Assembly: GCA_963210315.1 (NCBI GenBank)
Contig: OY723297.1
Location: 806,001 to 870,000, forward strand
DNA from: Rhynchopus euleeides
Taxonomy: Eukaryota > Euglenozoa > Diplonemea > Diplonemida > Diplonemidae
Direction: 5' to 3'
DNA length: 64,000 bases
Shown here: positions 10,101 to 22,070 of the stretch, one piece after another
Position numbering within the stretch: the stretch's first letter is position 1
How the letters are laid out: each line of letters starts with the position of its first letter
Translations under genes and position numbers: made by a program
Notes under the pieces: model-generated
Databases searched by the model: none
What the model was told of the DNA's origin: nothing
What the model saw: the letters and a program-made list of their open reading frames with translations, nothing else

Positions 10101-12702
10101 CATGTATGCGCAAAAAACACGCATCGACGTCCCCCTCGGGCCTATCGGGCTTGCGCTCAAAAAAGGACTGCCGCCGGCCTCCCTCACCTGCGGCGATGAT
10201 GTTTCCCTCATATCTGCTCCAGGAGGTTCCGAACCACTGCTTTCACTCGAAGTGGCGGCACGGAACCATGTGCTACGCGAGGCGCTGCGTCACAACATCT
10301 GGCGAAGGCTTGCTATCTCCAGACCCTCCTTCGGCGGTGTGGAGGACGGCGTTGACACCGTGCTGACAAACGACTTCTGGCAATCATGTGGGGATCCTGT
10401 GCTCGCCGCTGCGATGCGCTGCATTATTGTTGGGGGCGTGTTCCTGGCAGACCGCTGGGGACGCAATAAGCTTGGGGCTGCGACGGACTCCGCGCCTGAC
10501 GGGCCGGAGGCCGAGCGCTCGACCGCTCCTACTCCACCTCCTGTGACCGCTGCCGACCACGCCACAGCACCCGCGGACGGCGACGCTGCCGGTGACACCG
10601 ATGATGACGACGACTCGTCGAGCTCAGCCCCGTCCGAGTTCGATGTCCTCGACGACTCGGGTGAGGTGCCCCTACCCCTCACAGCAACACAGCCGGAGCC
10701 GGGTAGCGACCGCCTCTGCCGGAATTGCGATACGGGCTCCCCCGAAACCGTCACGCATCTCTTCTGGGAATGCCCTGCCCACAACGACGTCCGTGCCCGG
10801 GAGCGGTACGCGGGTCTCTGTGAGGAGCGCCTCTCATGGCCGCCCTGCCTAGCCAACTGGGGCATCATACCGAAACCCCTATCCGGTACGGTGCGGGCGA
10901 AGGACCTGCACCACCTAATGAGCACGATAGTCGCCCGCAGAGATGTGCTGGAACGTGAGCGCCTCGGGGTATCCCCAACTGTTTGCGCGTGGGACGCAGC
11001 GCTAGCGCGACCCGCTGCGCCCCATCAGTCCGACCTGGCCTCACTGCCGGACAACCCACCCCGCTGGACTCACGGAGAGTGCATCATGCGTGCCCTGCGG
11101 GCCTGGCTCGGTCGTCTCACCTGGACGAGGGAGGGGTCCGTCTCCTTCTGCGAGCTCGCCATCGACTTCGAGGTCTTCTCCGGGCTCGACGTCTGCCCGA
11201 TCGCTACTGGCGCCCCGGCAGGAACCCAGCCCGCCCCACTCAACATGCGTGGACGCATGATGGGGCAGATGTTGAAATACCTTGTCTCCCAGTGTGAAGC
11301 AGTTAACCTCCGCGCGCCCCTGCCTGGCGCGTTTGTCTCGCGTGTCTACTGCCTCCGCGCGGTGGGGGTGAAGGAAGTCTGGGGCGGTCTTGAACCACGC
11401 CCCCGCTTTGCCTGCCACGGGCTCACCACCCGTATCCTGATCGAGCAGATTCCCCGCGCGATCCACTGGGCCTCGAGCAAGTCGTGGGGCCTGGACCTTA
11501 CCCCGTCGTATGCCGAGGTGCCCGACCGGGACACGCGAAGCGAACAGTGGGACCCTACTCCCGTAGCCCCCACCCGTGACCCCCTCGACACGGTCAGCCC
11601 GAGGTCGGCGCCGTGCGGCGCTGAGCGCTATGCCCCCCGTTCGGAGGTGCTGGCTCGCAACGTCTGCAGGGCCCACTCCAAGCCCAAGTGCCATGACTGC
11701 GACGCGGCGGGGCACAACCGAACCCTGCGAATGGAAGACTGCTGCCGGGCCCACCACCGCCAGGATGACGGACTGCCCGTGCAGTTCTGCAGCACGCACC
11801 GGCTGCTCCGCTGCGGCACCTGCAGCTCCTCCAACATGTGCTGCAAGCGTGGCCACCACGGCTGCCGCGACCATGACCTGCCCCCCTGCGGGGTCTGCGC
11901 CTCTCTGCCTGAGATGGATGACAGACGCCCCACCGCTTGCTGCAAGAAGGGCCACCACGCCCCTCCCGCCCCTGCGACGCCTGTGGAGGCAGACGCCCCC
12001 ACCCCGCCGCCCCATGTGCCGCCAACCCCGCCCTTCCCAGAGGCGACTGCGCCTACCGTGGGGGATCTTCCCTCCACCACGCCACCCCGTGTGCCTGCGC
12101 CTCAGCCCTCCCCTGAAGCGACCCCGTGTCCCGCTACTCCCGAGCCCGCCACCCCTCCAGTTATCCTGAAGAGGCTGGCCCATACCGTGTGCTCCCCGGG
12201 CTCACCCCACCGCCACCTGATGCAGCCTCGTAGGAGGCTCTCACCCGACGGCGTCAGGCCATCCATCCCCGCCGTGGCGCAGCTGAAGCGCACCGCCTTA
12301 GAGGCGCATACCGGTTCCACCCCGGCACTGCCTGCCCAAAGGCCTAGGGTCGACCACGTGATCCCCACCGCTGACGCTGACGCTGACGTGGGCGCCGCTG
12401 ATCCGGACCCACCTTCTCCTACTACCTCCCCTCCCGACGGCGTGTCCGTTGACGCAGCCCTTCCCCAAAGGCCCCGTTCTGGTGCCTCTTCCTCCTCCGC
12501 CCGTGCGCGGTCACCGCACGCGCCTACAGGCTTCCGGGCCTACCTTAATCCTCCTTCCTCACGTAGCGCGTCACCGGGCGCTACAGACCGTGTGGCGCCT
12601 GCGCCTCCTCCTCCTCCTGTGTCACTTCCCTCACCCCACCAGAGCAGCTCCTCTCTCAAACAAGGGGAGTCTACCGGGCCGCGGGCCCGCGTAGTTAAGT
12701 AG
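7069..12702 (+). CDS. LINE ORF2: 2A, APE-type endonuclease, reverse transcriptase, CCHC and Cys/His-rich domain
   Basis: The frame is open from just after the ORF1 UGA to TAG at 12700-12702, with about 1850 residues after the 2A proline. The endonuclease (about 7159-7900) shows SVNV, LQET, VYAPSG, GDLN, RIDY and a C-terminal H, so it looks catalytically complete. The reverse transcriptase (about 8790-9620) has LDFSKCFDRVP and SYADDA (9474-9485). A CCHC finger of the usual LINE type follows at about 10711-10780 (CRNC, then H-x4-C). At about 11660-11960 lies an unusual Cys/His-rich stretch with two CCK(K/R)GHH motifs. The last ~230 residues are Pro-rich and low complexity. The first in-frame ATG (about 7264) lies inside the endonuclease, so translation must come from upstream. 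Confidence 0.95.
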   Translation, partial: LPTRDKRLADAAYLRLPTHGDIETNPGPAITLASVNVTALLPHLEKITLIPADIVCLQETALTKHMQEEVSTHLSQERIWSTAWGAPRDGVKGNLVKGTKGGVGILARKPAPLVRLSTPTTLERFASDGRFVHAKVAIGDGSSFLHVLCVYAPSGQKRRKSGKTFAERERLLHAVLLDYGRCLGDVPVVVMGDLNTDRDASPTLAHALDNYWADAAALAAQATGTTPPSTFTSTTCEGTRIDYALLNPIAAQALTACDVRDVGVPNHLCVTMTLDVQVFDQTCLKYRVPKQIRVPRAPPGDTTAPPPTPSLSGFEGALRRGDLDNAWKLLCEACETYLVQLAGLSAGASRAYIGRGDVREPRKVRLCARESRAPDGLGAASCRELKLRAAIRRLEELVGARMRLGNGLLPYDVSRCWEKCRTLVCELPTNQDVPAGGRRDGTPPLAVLQRLLHGTRAECRRILSEVVHQRRGLLRDDFRRRCREDAKSVVAMLKGETPSTADTVRRPDGTFTANLAEMDSILQGAWDSILRLYPDRVGEPEFAPFMERFGKYVHHTPMTISDITGSDLIALAQMKLAKSKSGTCGVDGWRLEEVALLPVGLMDGFAALFNSIERTGSWPEALRTALVTLIPKGEYAGDPLGLRPITVTSLVYRIWACRRLQDVVVWQEGWIDPSQHGFRPGHRADDALMDLTTQIEETLLDKDTSIYLLALDFSKCFDRVPQRLVLELARAMGLHERILRPLEAMYSRLRRRFKTPLGVGGEFDVTNGILQGCPLSVVLINALLSVLVKAIQEESGGALSISYADDATIISRVSEALTQRGADITGEFCAITGMRLNEKKTIAMGVHRVDPSSGARRRYVGTIAVNGATFPTKTASPALGVRVCVSPAFIDRGDDGRASKAHAPLRRLGSSPATFEQRHGLIAGAVMPRAIFGGWYAPIDHRVLRDLETRASNCLYGDRHPSRSTAAALSIASKGHLLHPGIIVPYRMLLLLLDSCRRLPELIPRFNRIRAMYAQKTRIDVPLGPIGLALKKGLPPASLTCGDDVSLISAPGGSEPLLSLEVAARNHVLREALRHNIWRRLAISRPSFGGVEDGVDTVLTNDFWQSCGDPVLAAAMRCIIVGGVFLADRWGRNKLGAATDSAPDGPEAERSTAPTPPPVTAADHATAPADGDAAGDTDDDDDSSSSAPSEFDVLDDSGEVPLPLTATQPEPGSDRLCRNCDTGSPETVTHLFWECPAHNDVRARERYAGLCEERLSWPPCLANWGIIPKPLSGTVRAKDLHHLMSTIVARRDVLERERLGVSPTVCAWDAALARPAAPHQSDLASLPDNPPRWTHGECIMRALRAWLGRLTWTREGSVSFCELAIDFEVFSGLDVCPIATGAPAGTQPAPLNMRGRMMGQMLKYLVSQCEAVNLRAPLPGAFVSRVYCLRAVGVKEVWGGLEPRPRFACHGLTTRILIEQIPRAIHWASSKSWGLDLTPSYAEVPDRDTRSEQWDPTPVAPTRDPLDTVSPRSAPCGAERYAPRSEVLARNVCRAHSKPKCHDCDAAGHNRTLRMEDCCRAHHRQDDGLPVQFCSTHRLLRCGTCSSSNMCCKRGHHGCRDHDLPPCGVCASLPEMDDRRPTACCKKGHHAPPAPATPVEADAPTPPPHVPPTPPFPEATAPTVGDLPSTTPPRVPAPQPSPEATPCPATPEPATPPVILKRLAHTVCSPGSPHRHLMQPRRRLSPDGVRPSIPAVAQLKRTALEAHTGSTPALPAQRPRVDHVIPTADADADVGAADPDPPSPTTSPPDGVSVDAALPQRPRSGASSSSARARSPHAPTGFRAYLNPPSSRSASPGATDRVAPAPPPPPVSLPSPHQSSSSLKQGESTGPRARVVK

Positions 12703-12757
12703 ACGACACCCTTGGGGTGCGAGTATTTTCGTTTCGGGGATATTCACACTATAAGCA

Positions 12758-12809
<52 letters not shown>
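12703..12809 (+). other. LINE 3' UTR and (GA)n tail
   Basis: The 58-bp UTR (12703-12760) is identical in kind in all four copies and contains a CACCC/GGGTG hairpin near the stop. This is a candidate for recognition by the reverse transcriptase. The GA run of 49 bp merges with target DNA, and the sequence becomes unrelated at 12810. Confidence 0.8.
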
Positions 12810-12812
<3 letters not shown>

Positions 12813-15800
12813 GTCTCCTGGTTACCTGAAGTGGTGTGTGTGGGCGCACAAAAGCTAGATGGCCAAGCATGGCTGGTGGCATGAGCCACCACTTCACCTG
12901 ACCAAACAAACACCTTCGGTGGGATGGGGGCAGAGTCGGCGGCCGGCATTGTTGTTGCGTGCGGGGGAGGCAGAGAGACCGGGGAAACCCAAAACTCCTG
13001 ATGAAGGATGTTGTGGTGTCGGTCGGTGCTCCCCTTCCAACCTTGCTCCTCGGCAAGTGGCAGAATGCATTACTCAGCAGTGACAAAACGAAACAGCACA
13101 AGCCCTACTATATCATACCTTCCTCAAGTAACCACGGAGACCTCCCAAGACGCAGCAAAGCTGCTTAAACTAGTTTACTAGAGAAAGAGAGAGGCAATAC
13201 GATGCCAGTTTGCTAACCCAAGCAGTAGAAATTCGCAATGTAGAGAAGGAAGGTGGAGAGCGGATCAGACCACCATTCACTTTGAATGCAGGTATTCCCG
13301 CGCGAAGCGTTTTCACCCCCGAGGGTCGGCACATACCTTTCAAAAAAAAGAGTTTCATTTCTCTGCATTCTCTGCATTCAGGTAGCGGAATGTTCACGCT
13401 TTCCCTTTCGGCATTCCCCACAACAAATCAGCAAGCTGATCCCTCGTGACTTTTGAGGCGAGCAAATTTGCACCTTGTGGGTGGGGGAGCGATAATGCCC
13501 GGGAGCCGAAGGAAGCGGAGGAGAGTAAGAAGCTAATTTCAACCAACACGTTCCGGAGGAGCGGGTCGGGTACAAAAAAGGATGAAAAAGAAAAGACTAC
13601 GCGAGCAAATGTAAAAATCATCCTCTCCCCTGCACCTCTCTCTGTGTGTGAGGGGTGAAGTGGATGGGGCTGGGGAAAAGCCCTGCACACTTCCGGCGAC
13701 GTGTGGTGGAGGAAAATTGGAACGCAAATGGAAAAAATGGAAAAGGAGGAATCCAAAACGCAGAGGAAACAAACAAAACCCTAAAAAAATCGGCACACAC
13801 ACAGACTGAGGCCGATCAGTTCCCCACAGGGAAGGTCATTTGTATCGTCCGGCATGTGTCACCTCTGAGTTCAGTAGGAATCCAGGAAACGGCTCAACTG
13901 GGGAAACGTTGTGCCCTTTTTTTGCTGGAGGCGAACGCAAACCCCCACACCCACCACTTCATCAGACCTGGTCCAAGGAACAAGCTCGCCCGCTGGCACC
14001 ACGAGTGGCTCACATTGAGCCGCCCATCCCTTCTATCACTCCTTCCTGTGCCAACTCGTCACCTGGGGTGAATGCACCCCAACAGAAAAAGACCTGGTTG
14101 ACACACCGCGACAAGTGGGCGGGGGGCTTGTTTGTGTGGGCATTGTTTTGCTGTTTGCTATTTGTGTTATTTCTACTAATGCTGCCCGTAGAAATAAACC
14201 CCGCATGAGCAGCTCTCCAGACCCATTGGATGTGCGCAGAGGCACCAGGCCCTGTCTTCTAAAAAAAGTCAGCACACAGACACCACAACATGAAAAGGGT
14301 ACAAAAGTTTCATTTGAATTTCTCTTCATTTGGGATGGGCACAATGCACTGACCCATTCGTGTGATTCTTTCTTGGTGTCGCCGATTCGGCTTCTCATGT
14401 GTAGATTTATGCAGACGGTTTTCCAGATCGGGGGAGAGAGCGATACAGGATCAAACGACACTGCGATGCGGTTAGAGAATGACGTGAGTGTCACGGGCAG
14501 TGGGGATCGGCATTCCGTGCTGTGTGCCATTGTTAGCTTGGACACATCGCCCGGTCTACCGTAAGATCCAAAGCAAAATGTGGCTCCAAGGGGACCTCAC
14601 AGGCCAGTGTCGCGATAGGTCGAGGCCCATCGTCTGAAGCTTATGCGCGGTGTGTTTGTTTTCAGCCAAACCCACGGCTGTCGCTGATTTCCTGCCAGGT
14701 TGGTGGACGGGACTGTAGAACGGCAACGGCGGCAGGGGGTCCTGAGCCGGGCTCTGTTGTTGCCGTTGCCAGCCTCCCCATGCCGATTTGAGCATTGCGC
14801 TTCAGCAAACTTAATTCGCCTCTGCACAAGAACAATCCGCAGACGACGGTTTTCGGGGAGGGAATGAGATACACATGCAGTACAGCATCGCACAGCAACC
14901 GGGCAACCGGCTGATCGCACGAGGCAGGGCCTTTCAACGGGTTCCACTGGGTGGTAATCATATTCGACGTTTTTTTGTTGTGAAACCACATGTTCCTTCT
15001 CGTGTGGCTATCGTGCGTGGTTACAATTTTCGTTCTATCCCCAGGGGAGCCTTGGGGGGCATCGCCGCCCCACACGAAAGCCCCTTCCTCACCCTCTGCC
15101 GGGCGTAAAAAAAAGCAACTTCACTGGGCCACCACACACACGTTTTGTCTGCAGCGCTGTGTTGTGGATATGCCTGTCTGTCCCTCCGTGACCTGCCAGG
15201 GGACAGCAAAACACCAACACAAAGGCCGTGGGCATTCGACAAGCCTCACAAACACATCGCCAACAGCTAATCAGAGTCTCAGGAATCAAGCAGTTTGAGG
15301 GCATTTTGCAAAGGGTGGCTTTTTAGAATGCCAGAAATTGCACGGCACTTCTCAGGCCACGATCGGCTTGTTGGGTGCAGCGCAATCACATCAGTTTCAG
15401 TTGCCAGGTCCGAGGTAGGGGTGGTGGGGCAACTATGCGCCAGCAAGCAGCTGCGCCAGGGTATGTGAGGTATAGTTGTCGAGAGGGAAGGTAAAGGCGG
15501 TTCTCCTAACACTCTCTCGCGCCAAGGGGCGGGGGGGAAGAACAAGGAATTCATGCCCATCAGCACCAAGACTGATGTTCTTTTCCGAGAGGTTCAGTTC
15601 ATTCTTGCAAGAAATCGATATTTGTGTTCTTCACACGATACCAACACGTGGTGATCGTTGGGATCTGAGCATCATGTGAGATCATGCACCGTGAAACGGG
15701 AAGTGCAAAGAAACAACAGTGCAGAGAAAAATATGGGATGCCAGTTACGGGTTGGGAAGGGAGAGGACGACGGTGTACCTGCTTGGTTTAAACAACCAAG

Positions 15801-17327
15801 ATCCAGCGCGCAAGGGGCACATTTTATTTTTCCAGTGGTGTCTGTTTTTTTTCGGTGATCCAGACAGAGGCCCTTACAACAACCAGGTGACATACACGCA
15901 GAACACAGACAAGATTTGTTTTATATGCTGCCGAAGTGTGGGGCACAACGAGCGGACTCGATCTTCCTGCCACACCCCTGCATTTTTTTAGTGGCGCCAC
16001 GAAACAGATAAACGAACAGGCCAGCCGACTTGTTGACAGAACATACGCAAGCAACCCCGACCACACCACACACACACACACCCCACCCCTCTTCGCTTGC
16101 ACCACCGCTTTTTAGCTCTGCTGCAGGATTACAGTGCATCCAAAAAAAAAGCAGAACCTGGAGTGGGGAAACGGGGAATAGGAATGCAATGTCCGCAGCT
16201 CTCACCCCCTCCCCCCTCAGTGGGCAACCCTCAGGGATCGACCACCCCCCCAGAAATGCAGAAAAGATGAGAAAAGGCACGGGGATGGGTTTGCGGGGGC
16301 TGTGCGCACTATCCGCAAAACCGGTTGCAAACAGCGACACGGGCCGAAATGGCTGCCTTCAGTATTTATTTCACACTCGGAAATCCCGATGCACACACGG
16401 CACTCAGTAAGGGCCAGCGTTGGCCCACCTTGGGCCAACTGAGATTAATACGTTGCACAGTAGCTGGCGACACAAAGGCCAGGTATTTTTTTTGCTCATG
16501 CGCATGGGTGTGTGTGTGTGTGTTGTGGCAGTGAAAGGAAGGAGAGAGATCACGAAAAGGTACAGAACTGCCCCTCCCATTCACTCGTTAGGCAGCCGGG
16601 TGTCCGAGATACAGTGATAGTATGCTTGGCTGCACAGAGAGGGAGGGATGGGAGGGGGGGGGGAGGGTGTGTGGTGAGGGTGCATGGATTGTCACAGCCC
16701 CCGCTGTAAGGCTGGTGGTGTTTTTTTTAGTTATCAGTCACACAGAGAGCACTGCAATAAGGCCTTGACTACCCCCCCCCCCCCGTTCTCCCCCCCTTCC
16801 CCGCGACTCGTGTATAACTGGCTGTAGCAGCGACTGATGGTTTGAACTAAAAACCCCGAGGAGTTTAGTGGGTGTGCGGGGCGTAGTGGTAGTGGGGAGA
16901 ATGCGAGAGGGGGAAATCGGGGGAAAACGAAGCGGTGCAGAGGCGAAATATCCCCCTGTGCCTCTGGTGTTGGCTTTTTTTTGTTGTGGTTTGCTTTGTC
17001 TCCATGCAGTGCCTGCATCGCACGCTCTCTCTCGCTGACTCCTTCGCTTTTGACAAGCGGAGCTTGTTCTGAGAAAAGCGGCTCTGGCCAGCACTTGGGG
17101 ACGGGACTTGGAGCCTCCTTTTAAAAAAATATAGAGGGTCCATCGCACGCAGGGCACGATCCCTGGCCTGTCCCTGGAAACTAAGCACACGAGTGCGGCA
17201 GCTTGGCGCACAGCGAGTGGGGGATGGTACACAATGAAAGGTCATGTCTGTCTGTAGGGGGCTATTCTGGGGATGGGATGGGGTGATATTTTCCTTTCTT
17301 GTTTTGCATGGTCTGATAAGGATCGAT
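12810..17327. other. Gene-poor stretch
   Basis: No frame shows convincing coding character. A plus-strand frame around 14115-14560 encodes a hydrophobic segment but lacks an ATG. The region contains homopolymer runs (A8-A9, G9-G10, C14 near 16770), small TG/AC tracts and a 12-bp direct repeat TTCTCTGCATTC near 13361. Promoters of flanking genes could lie here but none is recognisable. Confidence 0.5.
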
Positions 17328-20300
17328 TCAAGACCGTTTGTTCAAGCCACCCGGTGGGGTACACGTGGCGGGATGGGATAGAATCACCCACTCACGATTG
17401 CCCTTGTGGGACATGGCCGTCGGGGGCGAGGAACGGTGCCGGCGCCGGGACGGCAGGTTCGCCGTGGCACTACGGCGCACGGACGGCTTCCCAAAGCTAG
17501 TGTTGGCAAGGAGGTGCGTCCCTGCCCCCTCCTGCCCAGGGAGTGGGGACCGCGTCCTCACATCAGCCTTCGGCGTCACCGTCCTGCGGCGTGCCGTCAG
17601 GGCGGGAGAGGCAAACGGGCTCACCTCGCCGTCACCTCCAAGATCTGCCCAACCCAGCGACCCTGCGCTGGAGAAGCTGTTCCCACGCTCCTCCTCGAGC
17701 ATGTCCAGGTCGGAGAAATCACCACCGACTTCATCGCCGCACATCGCTGAGTGGCGGCGGGCTTGGGCGCGCCCGCGGAGGCGGTTGGGCGATGGCCCGT
17801 AGGTAGCGCTCATGGCTCCTGCCCCGGCTGAGAGGGAGGAGGAGGAGGGGCTGACGGTGGGGCTGGTGGCGCGTGCCGCTGCGCGTGCGTAGGCCACCCT
17901 CTGCAGCAGGGTGTCCAGCGCCTGCACCACAACGTAGCCCGAGGCGAGGATCATGGAGAAGACGAGGCACTGCTGCTGCACATCATCCTGCGACTCGGAG
18001 TATCCCTGTGTCAGCAGCACCTCCCACATCACGACGGCGACGGACGCGGCGATGAGGGGCTTCAGCAGCAGCGAGCAGAGGTACAGCAGGTTGGTGAGTG
18101 ACAGCAGATGGTACACCTGGTGCGTTGCAGCCCAGCAGACTGCGTAGAGCACGGCGTCCTGCACCACAACCTGGTTGGCGGGCATCTCGTGCTGGTAGGA
18201 GGCGATCAGATAGGAGAGGAGGCCGAAGGGCATCAGCGCCACGATGCTCTTGCAGATGGCAGTCCGGTTGTCCGACAGCCAGCCGAGGAGGCTCTCGAAG
18301 GGGCGGAGCACCCACGTCACCCAGTGCTTTGAGATCTCCGTCCCGATGAAGATGGTGAGGTTCCAGGTGCGCGCGATGATGTTTCCGATGACCTGCCGTG
18401 CGGAGTTGATCATCGACCACCGCACGGCAGTCTCGGCAGTTGTGTTGACAGTCGATGTGACGTCGATGGAGGACCGCCAGCTGAACAGTGACATCAGCCT
18501 TGCCAAGACTGTGCCCATGTGGCTCCATGAGGATCTGCAGAAGGAATAGATCTGGTGCAAGCCCTCGAACAGCCCTGTGATGGTTGATCCAAACCACTTC
18601 GGGACACGCGCAACAGACGTGACGACCCGCATGACAGCAATGGTCGAACCGGAGACGATCTTCCACGCGTTAGAAATGACCTGCATCCACAGCTTTGCCG
18701 CCGTTATGCAGGCCTGGGCCAGCTCCGAGGCATATGGGAGCAGCATGCTGACGATGTAAGCCTTCGTCTCCGCAAGAGCTCTGTGGGGAGGAGGGGGTGG
18801 CGGTGGCGCAGAGTGGGTCAACCGATGGGGTGTTCTCTTGGCGTGTGCAGTGGATCTCACCCCATGTGTGGTGGGGTGGTTTCTTTGTGCCATATGCGCG
18901 GAGGCAAGGCATATTCTGGCTGACTTTTCGTTGACAAGCAAATGTTGTTGCGGGTATGATATACAGATGGCAGATGGTTTCAGGGCATACGATACAAGCG
19001 GGATGCTGGTGACTACTTCATATAGGTACACTACACTTGCACCTGCGAAGTCCGCCACAATGCTAACATCCTCGAGCACAGCCAGGACGACGTTCCGCCA
19101 CCAGTCGCTCAGCGCATCCCAGGCAGATTCCACGGCAGGCTGCAGCAACCACCACAGCAAGGCACGGATGCAACCGAACACCGCAAACACTGTTTCCTCC
19201 GCATAGAGAGCGCCAGAGGAGACGTAGCTCACCAAGTCACGGATGGTCTCAAAACTCCGGTACAGGTCGACCAACGCAGCCACCAAGGTCACGATTGGCC
19301 ACACGATGCAGATGGTTTGCACTAACCGCCGGATCCTGCAAAAGGAGGAAAATGGTTGATCGACCACAGGATGATATTTTGACAACAAACAGTGGGGTTC
19401 GCGTGACTGAGCCCTTTGCCACCTATTGTGTGCGGCAGCTCACTGCGTTTAGGCTTTGGACCCAGCGAGACACAGGGCTCCCCCGGGCACGGCAAAACCA
19501 CATTCAACAAAAGTCCATACCACGTGCGGTAGTAGATGTTCCGCTGCGAGAGGAACATCGACCAGCTCGGAAGCCCGCTCTCGATGAGACGCAACTGCTC
19601 GGTATTATCGGGCTTGCGGAGGATCTTCCAAAGGGAGAAGGGGAGCTCGGGGGCGGAGTCGTCACCGAAGTACAGCACCACCATGTTAGTGTGCACCAGG
19701 GCAGCGGTGTCAGACGGGGGCCGGTAGACAGGCTCGTAGACCACAGCTTCCTCCTCTGACACATCGCAGGACAGGCTGTCCCTCAGCATCTGCAGATACG
19801 GCAACCGGTGCGCCACGGTGCTCCCCACCGGCACTGCACCCCCCGGTGCACAGGGCAGCTCTGCCGCCTCGGCAAGGAGGCGCAGGTGGTGCAGGGGGTG
19901 TGCCGCATCGTAGGCGGCCTGCGCCATCGTCGCAGCCGCCAGCATCAACACAGCCTGCGGCGCCACCCGGTTGTGCACGAAGTCCCCCAGCACGTCCTCG
20001 CTGGGGAACCACCATTTGTAGACCTCCCGCGTCTCGATGCTCCACCGCCCATCCGACGTGATGTTGTTGCTGTAGTCCATCCCGCTCACACTCCGGAAAG
20101 GGATCTCATACAGCAGCACGCCGTCAGGCTGCCCCAGCGGCACGTCATATAGGTCACGCCCTGGTGTTGTGTGTGTGGGAGGGGGAGGAGGGGGAGGAAG
20201 AGGGATTTTGGCATGCATGAATCTGAATCTGAATGTTGTTGGGGCCCCCCCATCCCTCCGTCGACACAAGATGTGCTGTGTGGCTGTGTCGAGCCAGGGA

Positions 20301-21026
20301 CAACACACACACGACACCTCTCTCTCCCTCCCTCTTTCGTGTGCTCACATATGCTGTAATGGTTTGCAAATCATATAAGGAGCAACCCTCCGTCACTCTG
20401 CGCTGCAACAAACAGTGCAATGCGACCATACCTGTGATGAGGAGGCACGACGCGGCATCCACCATCTTGTCCCAAATCCAGGATGTGGTGTTGGAGTACC
20501 TGCTCTTGGAGGGGTACAGCATGAAGACGTACGAGTCACGCGCATCGCACGGCACCCAGCAGATCTGCGTCTCCCCAACGGTGGGGGTCAGCGCGGGCTC
20601 GGCGAAGGTGGAGTGCGATGCGAGTGTCGAGGGGTGTGACAGTACCTGCCGCGAGTCGACGAGGAAGCGCAGGAGCGTGTGGCGTTCAAAGTACCTCACC
20701 CGCTTGCGGAGCATGGCGGCGGTGCGCCACCGCCGGAGGTAACGGTGGCCCAGATCCCGCAGCACGCTGCGGAGGATGAGTAGCGCGCACTGCCCTTTGG
20801 CCTGCAGAACCTCGGCGTGTGTGTCGTGGTCGACGCACTGGAGGCACATAGCCTCGTCAGATAGTGCGGTGCTCCGCTCGCCTTCCACCATGTAGAAGAC
20901 GCTGCATGTCTCGCCCATGCTTGTGTCGCAGGTGTCGCCGCCGCATCGGGTGCACGGCGGGGCAAAGGACAGTGCGCCGACGCAGGTGTCGTCGCAGCGG
21001 CCAGTCACTTCGCCAAGCGACCCCAT
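17328..21026 (-). CDS. Four-exon multipass membrane protein of unknown family
   Basis: Exons read 21026-20432, 20160-19521, 19335-18991 and 18780-17328. Splice phases agree at all three junctions and each intron starts GTATG and ends AG. The product is 1010 residues starting MGSLGEVTG. Residues 1-60 are Cys-rich with several CxxC-like pairs, possibly metal binding or disulfide bonded. Residues ~60-410 are soluble with few clear motifs. Residues ~415-850 hold many hydrophobic segments (for example TICIVWPIVTLVAALVD and LLWWLLQPAV), around eight by eye, so it is an integral membrane protein. The last 160 residues are Ser/Pro/Arg-rich and probably cytosolic. I do not recognise the family. An extra 5' exon is possible because an AG sits at about 21040. 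Confidence 0.75.
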
Positions 21027-22070
21027 GCGGGGTCCCGTCTCCTGCCTTGTGTGGTGTGGGTGTGTTGGAAATGGGAGATCCTGGGTCTGAGAAGACTCTC
21101 AAAAAAATGCCCAACCTCACAAAATGAGGGGGTCGCACTGGCACAATTGTTGTGAAAGGTTGTAAGTGGGGTAGGGCACCTTGGGGTGGGCAGGGGGTGG
21201 GGGTGGCCTCGACCATTTTCGGTCAACAAAACCCATATTTGCGGTGCCGTTGGGTACTGCTTACATAACGACAGGGCTAGAGGACATGAGAGATCAGGCA
21301 GCATATTGTGGAGCAACGAAGCAAGCACAACCAGACCCGCCGAGGTCTGACGCCTGTGCGGGAAAACTAAACGCACGGCTGGCTCGAAAGAGTCGCCATG
21401 GCGTTAAATTGTTGAACCCATATCACCGAGGTTATGCCTGTGTTGACATTGCGGGCGTTGCTGTGAAAACGGCAATACTAATCCCACACAGGCAAAGGAG
21501 AGGTAAGCGATCAGCATCTCCAGGCAGACAGCCAAAGTGATTCGCTTGCACGCACTCTCGCATGGGTGGCTTGCAGGTTGGCTGGTGGAGAACGAACTGT
21601 ATCGTCCTGACCATTAGTTGGATTGGGTGCACTTCAACCTTTCTGTCTGCACTAAGTGCGTGGGGAGGGCCAGGCAGCATTCGTCTAAGACATGCCGTGC
21701 ACGAGGAGTAGAGAAGCTTTAAATTCTTGTTGGGGTAGTGTCGCCACAGCTCAGCAGAGCTGCCACCTGCAGTCCCTCGAGCAGAAGCTTTGAACGTATA
21801 ATGGAAAGACCTGGACACCAGGCCGACCACGGCGGGGGGGAGGAAGGTCGACACGGCAAGTTTGTATTTGTATCGGTGGGTTCCTTGCAAAGAAGACGGC
21901 GTTGTTTGTGCGCCGAATTCGGGTTCACAAACCTCACATGTTTGCCTGATGAAGGTTGGTGGGAGTGTGCGCACACTCACACCAACCTTCAACTATCTCT
22001 TTCACTGTGACAAGGCTCTTGTTGTGGCGAAAAACATTTGATACCAATTCGCGAACAACACCCGGTTCTG
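21027..22070. other. Intergenic stretch
   Basis: A minus-strand frame at 21992-21432 is open for 186 codons but has no family resemblance and a composition unlike the neighbouring genes. I see no RNA gene or repeat. Confidence 0.4.

Larger units (their letters stand above)
5455..12809 (+). mobile_element. Long non-LTR retrotransposon (LINE) copy with intact ORF2
   Basis: The copy carries ORF1 (to 7068), an in-frame UGA, a 2A motif, ORF2 (stop at 12702), a ~58-bp 3' UTR and a (GA)n tail (12761-12809). The 3' UTR contains the small hairpin CACCC-TT-GGGTG. There is no poly(A) tail. Catalytic residues of endonuclease and reverse transcriptase are all present and no frameshift is seen, so it could be recently active. 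It may still be 5'-truncated, because ORF1 has no start codon near its left end. The 2A plus APE-type endonuclease arrangement is known from ingi/L1Tc, CR1 and Crack groups; which clade this belongs to cannot be settled by eye. Confidence 0.95.
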
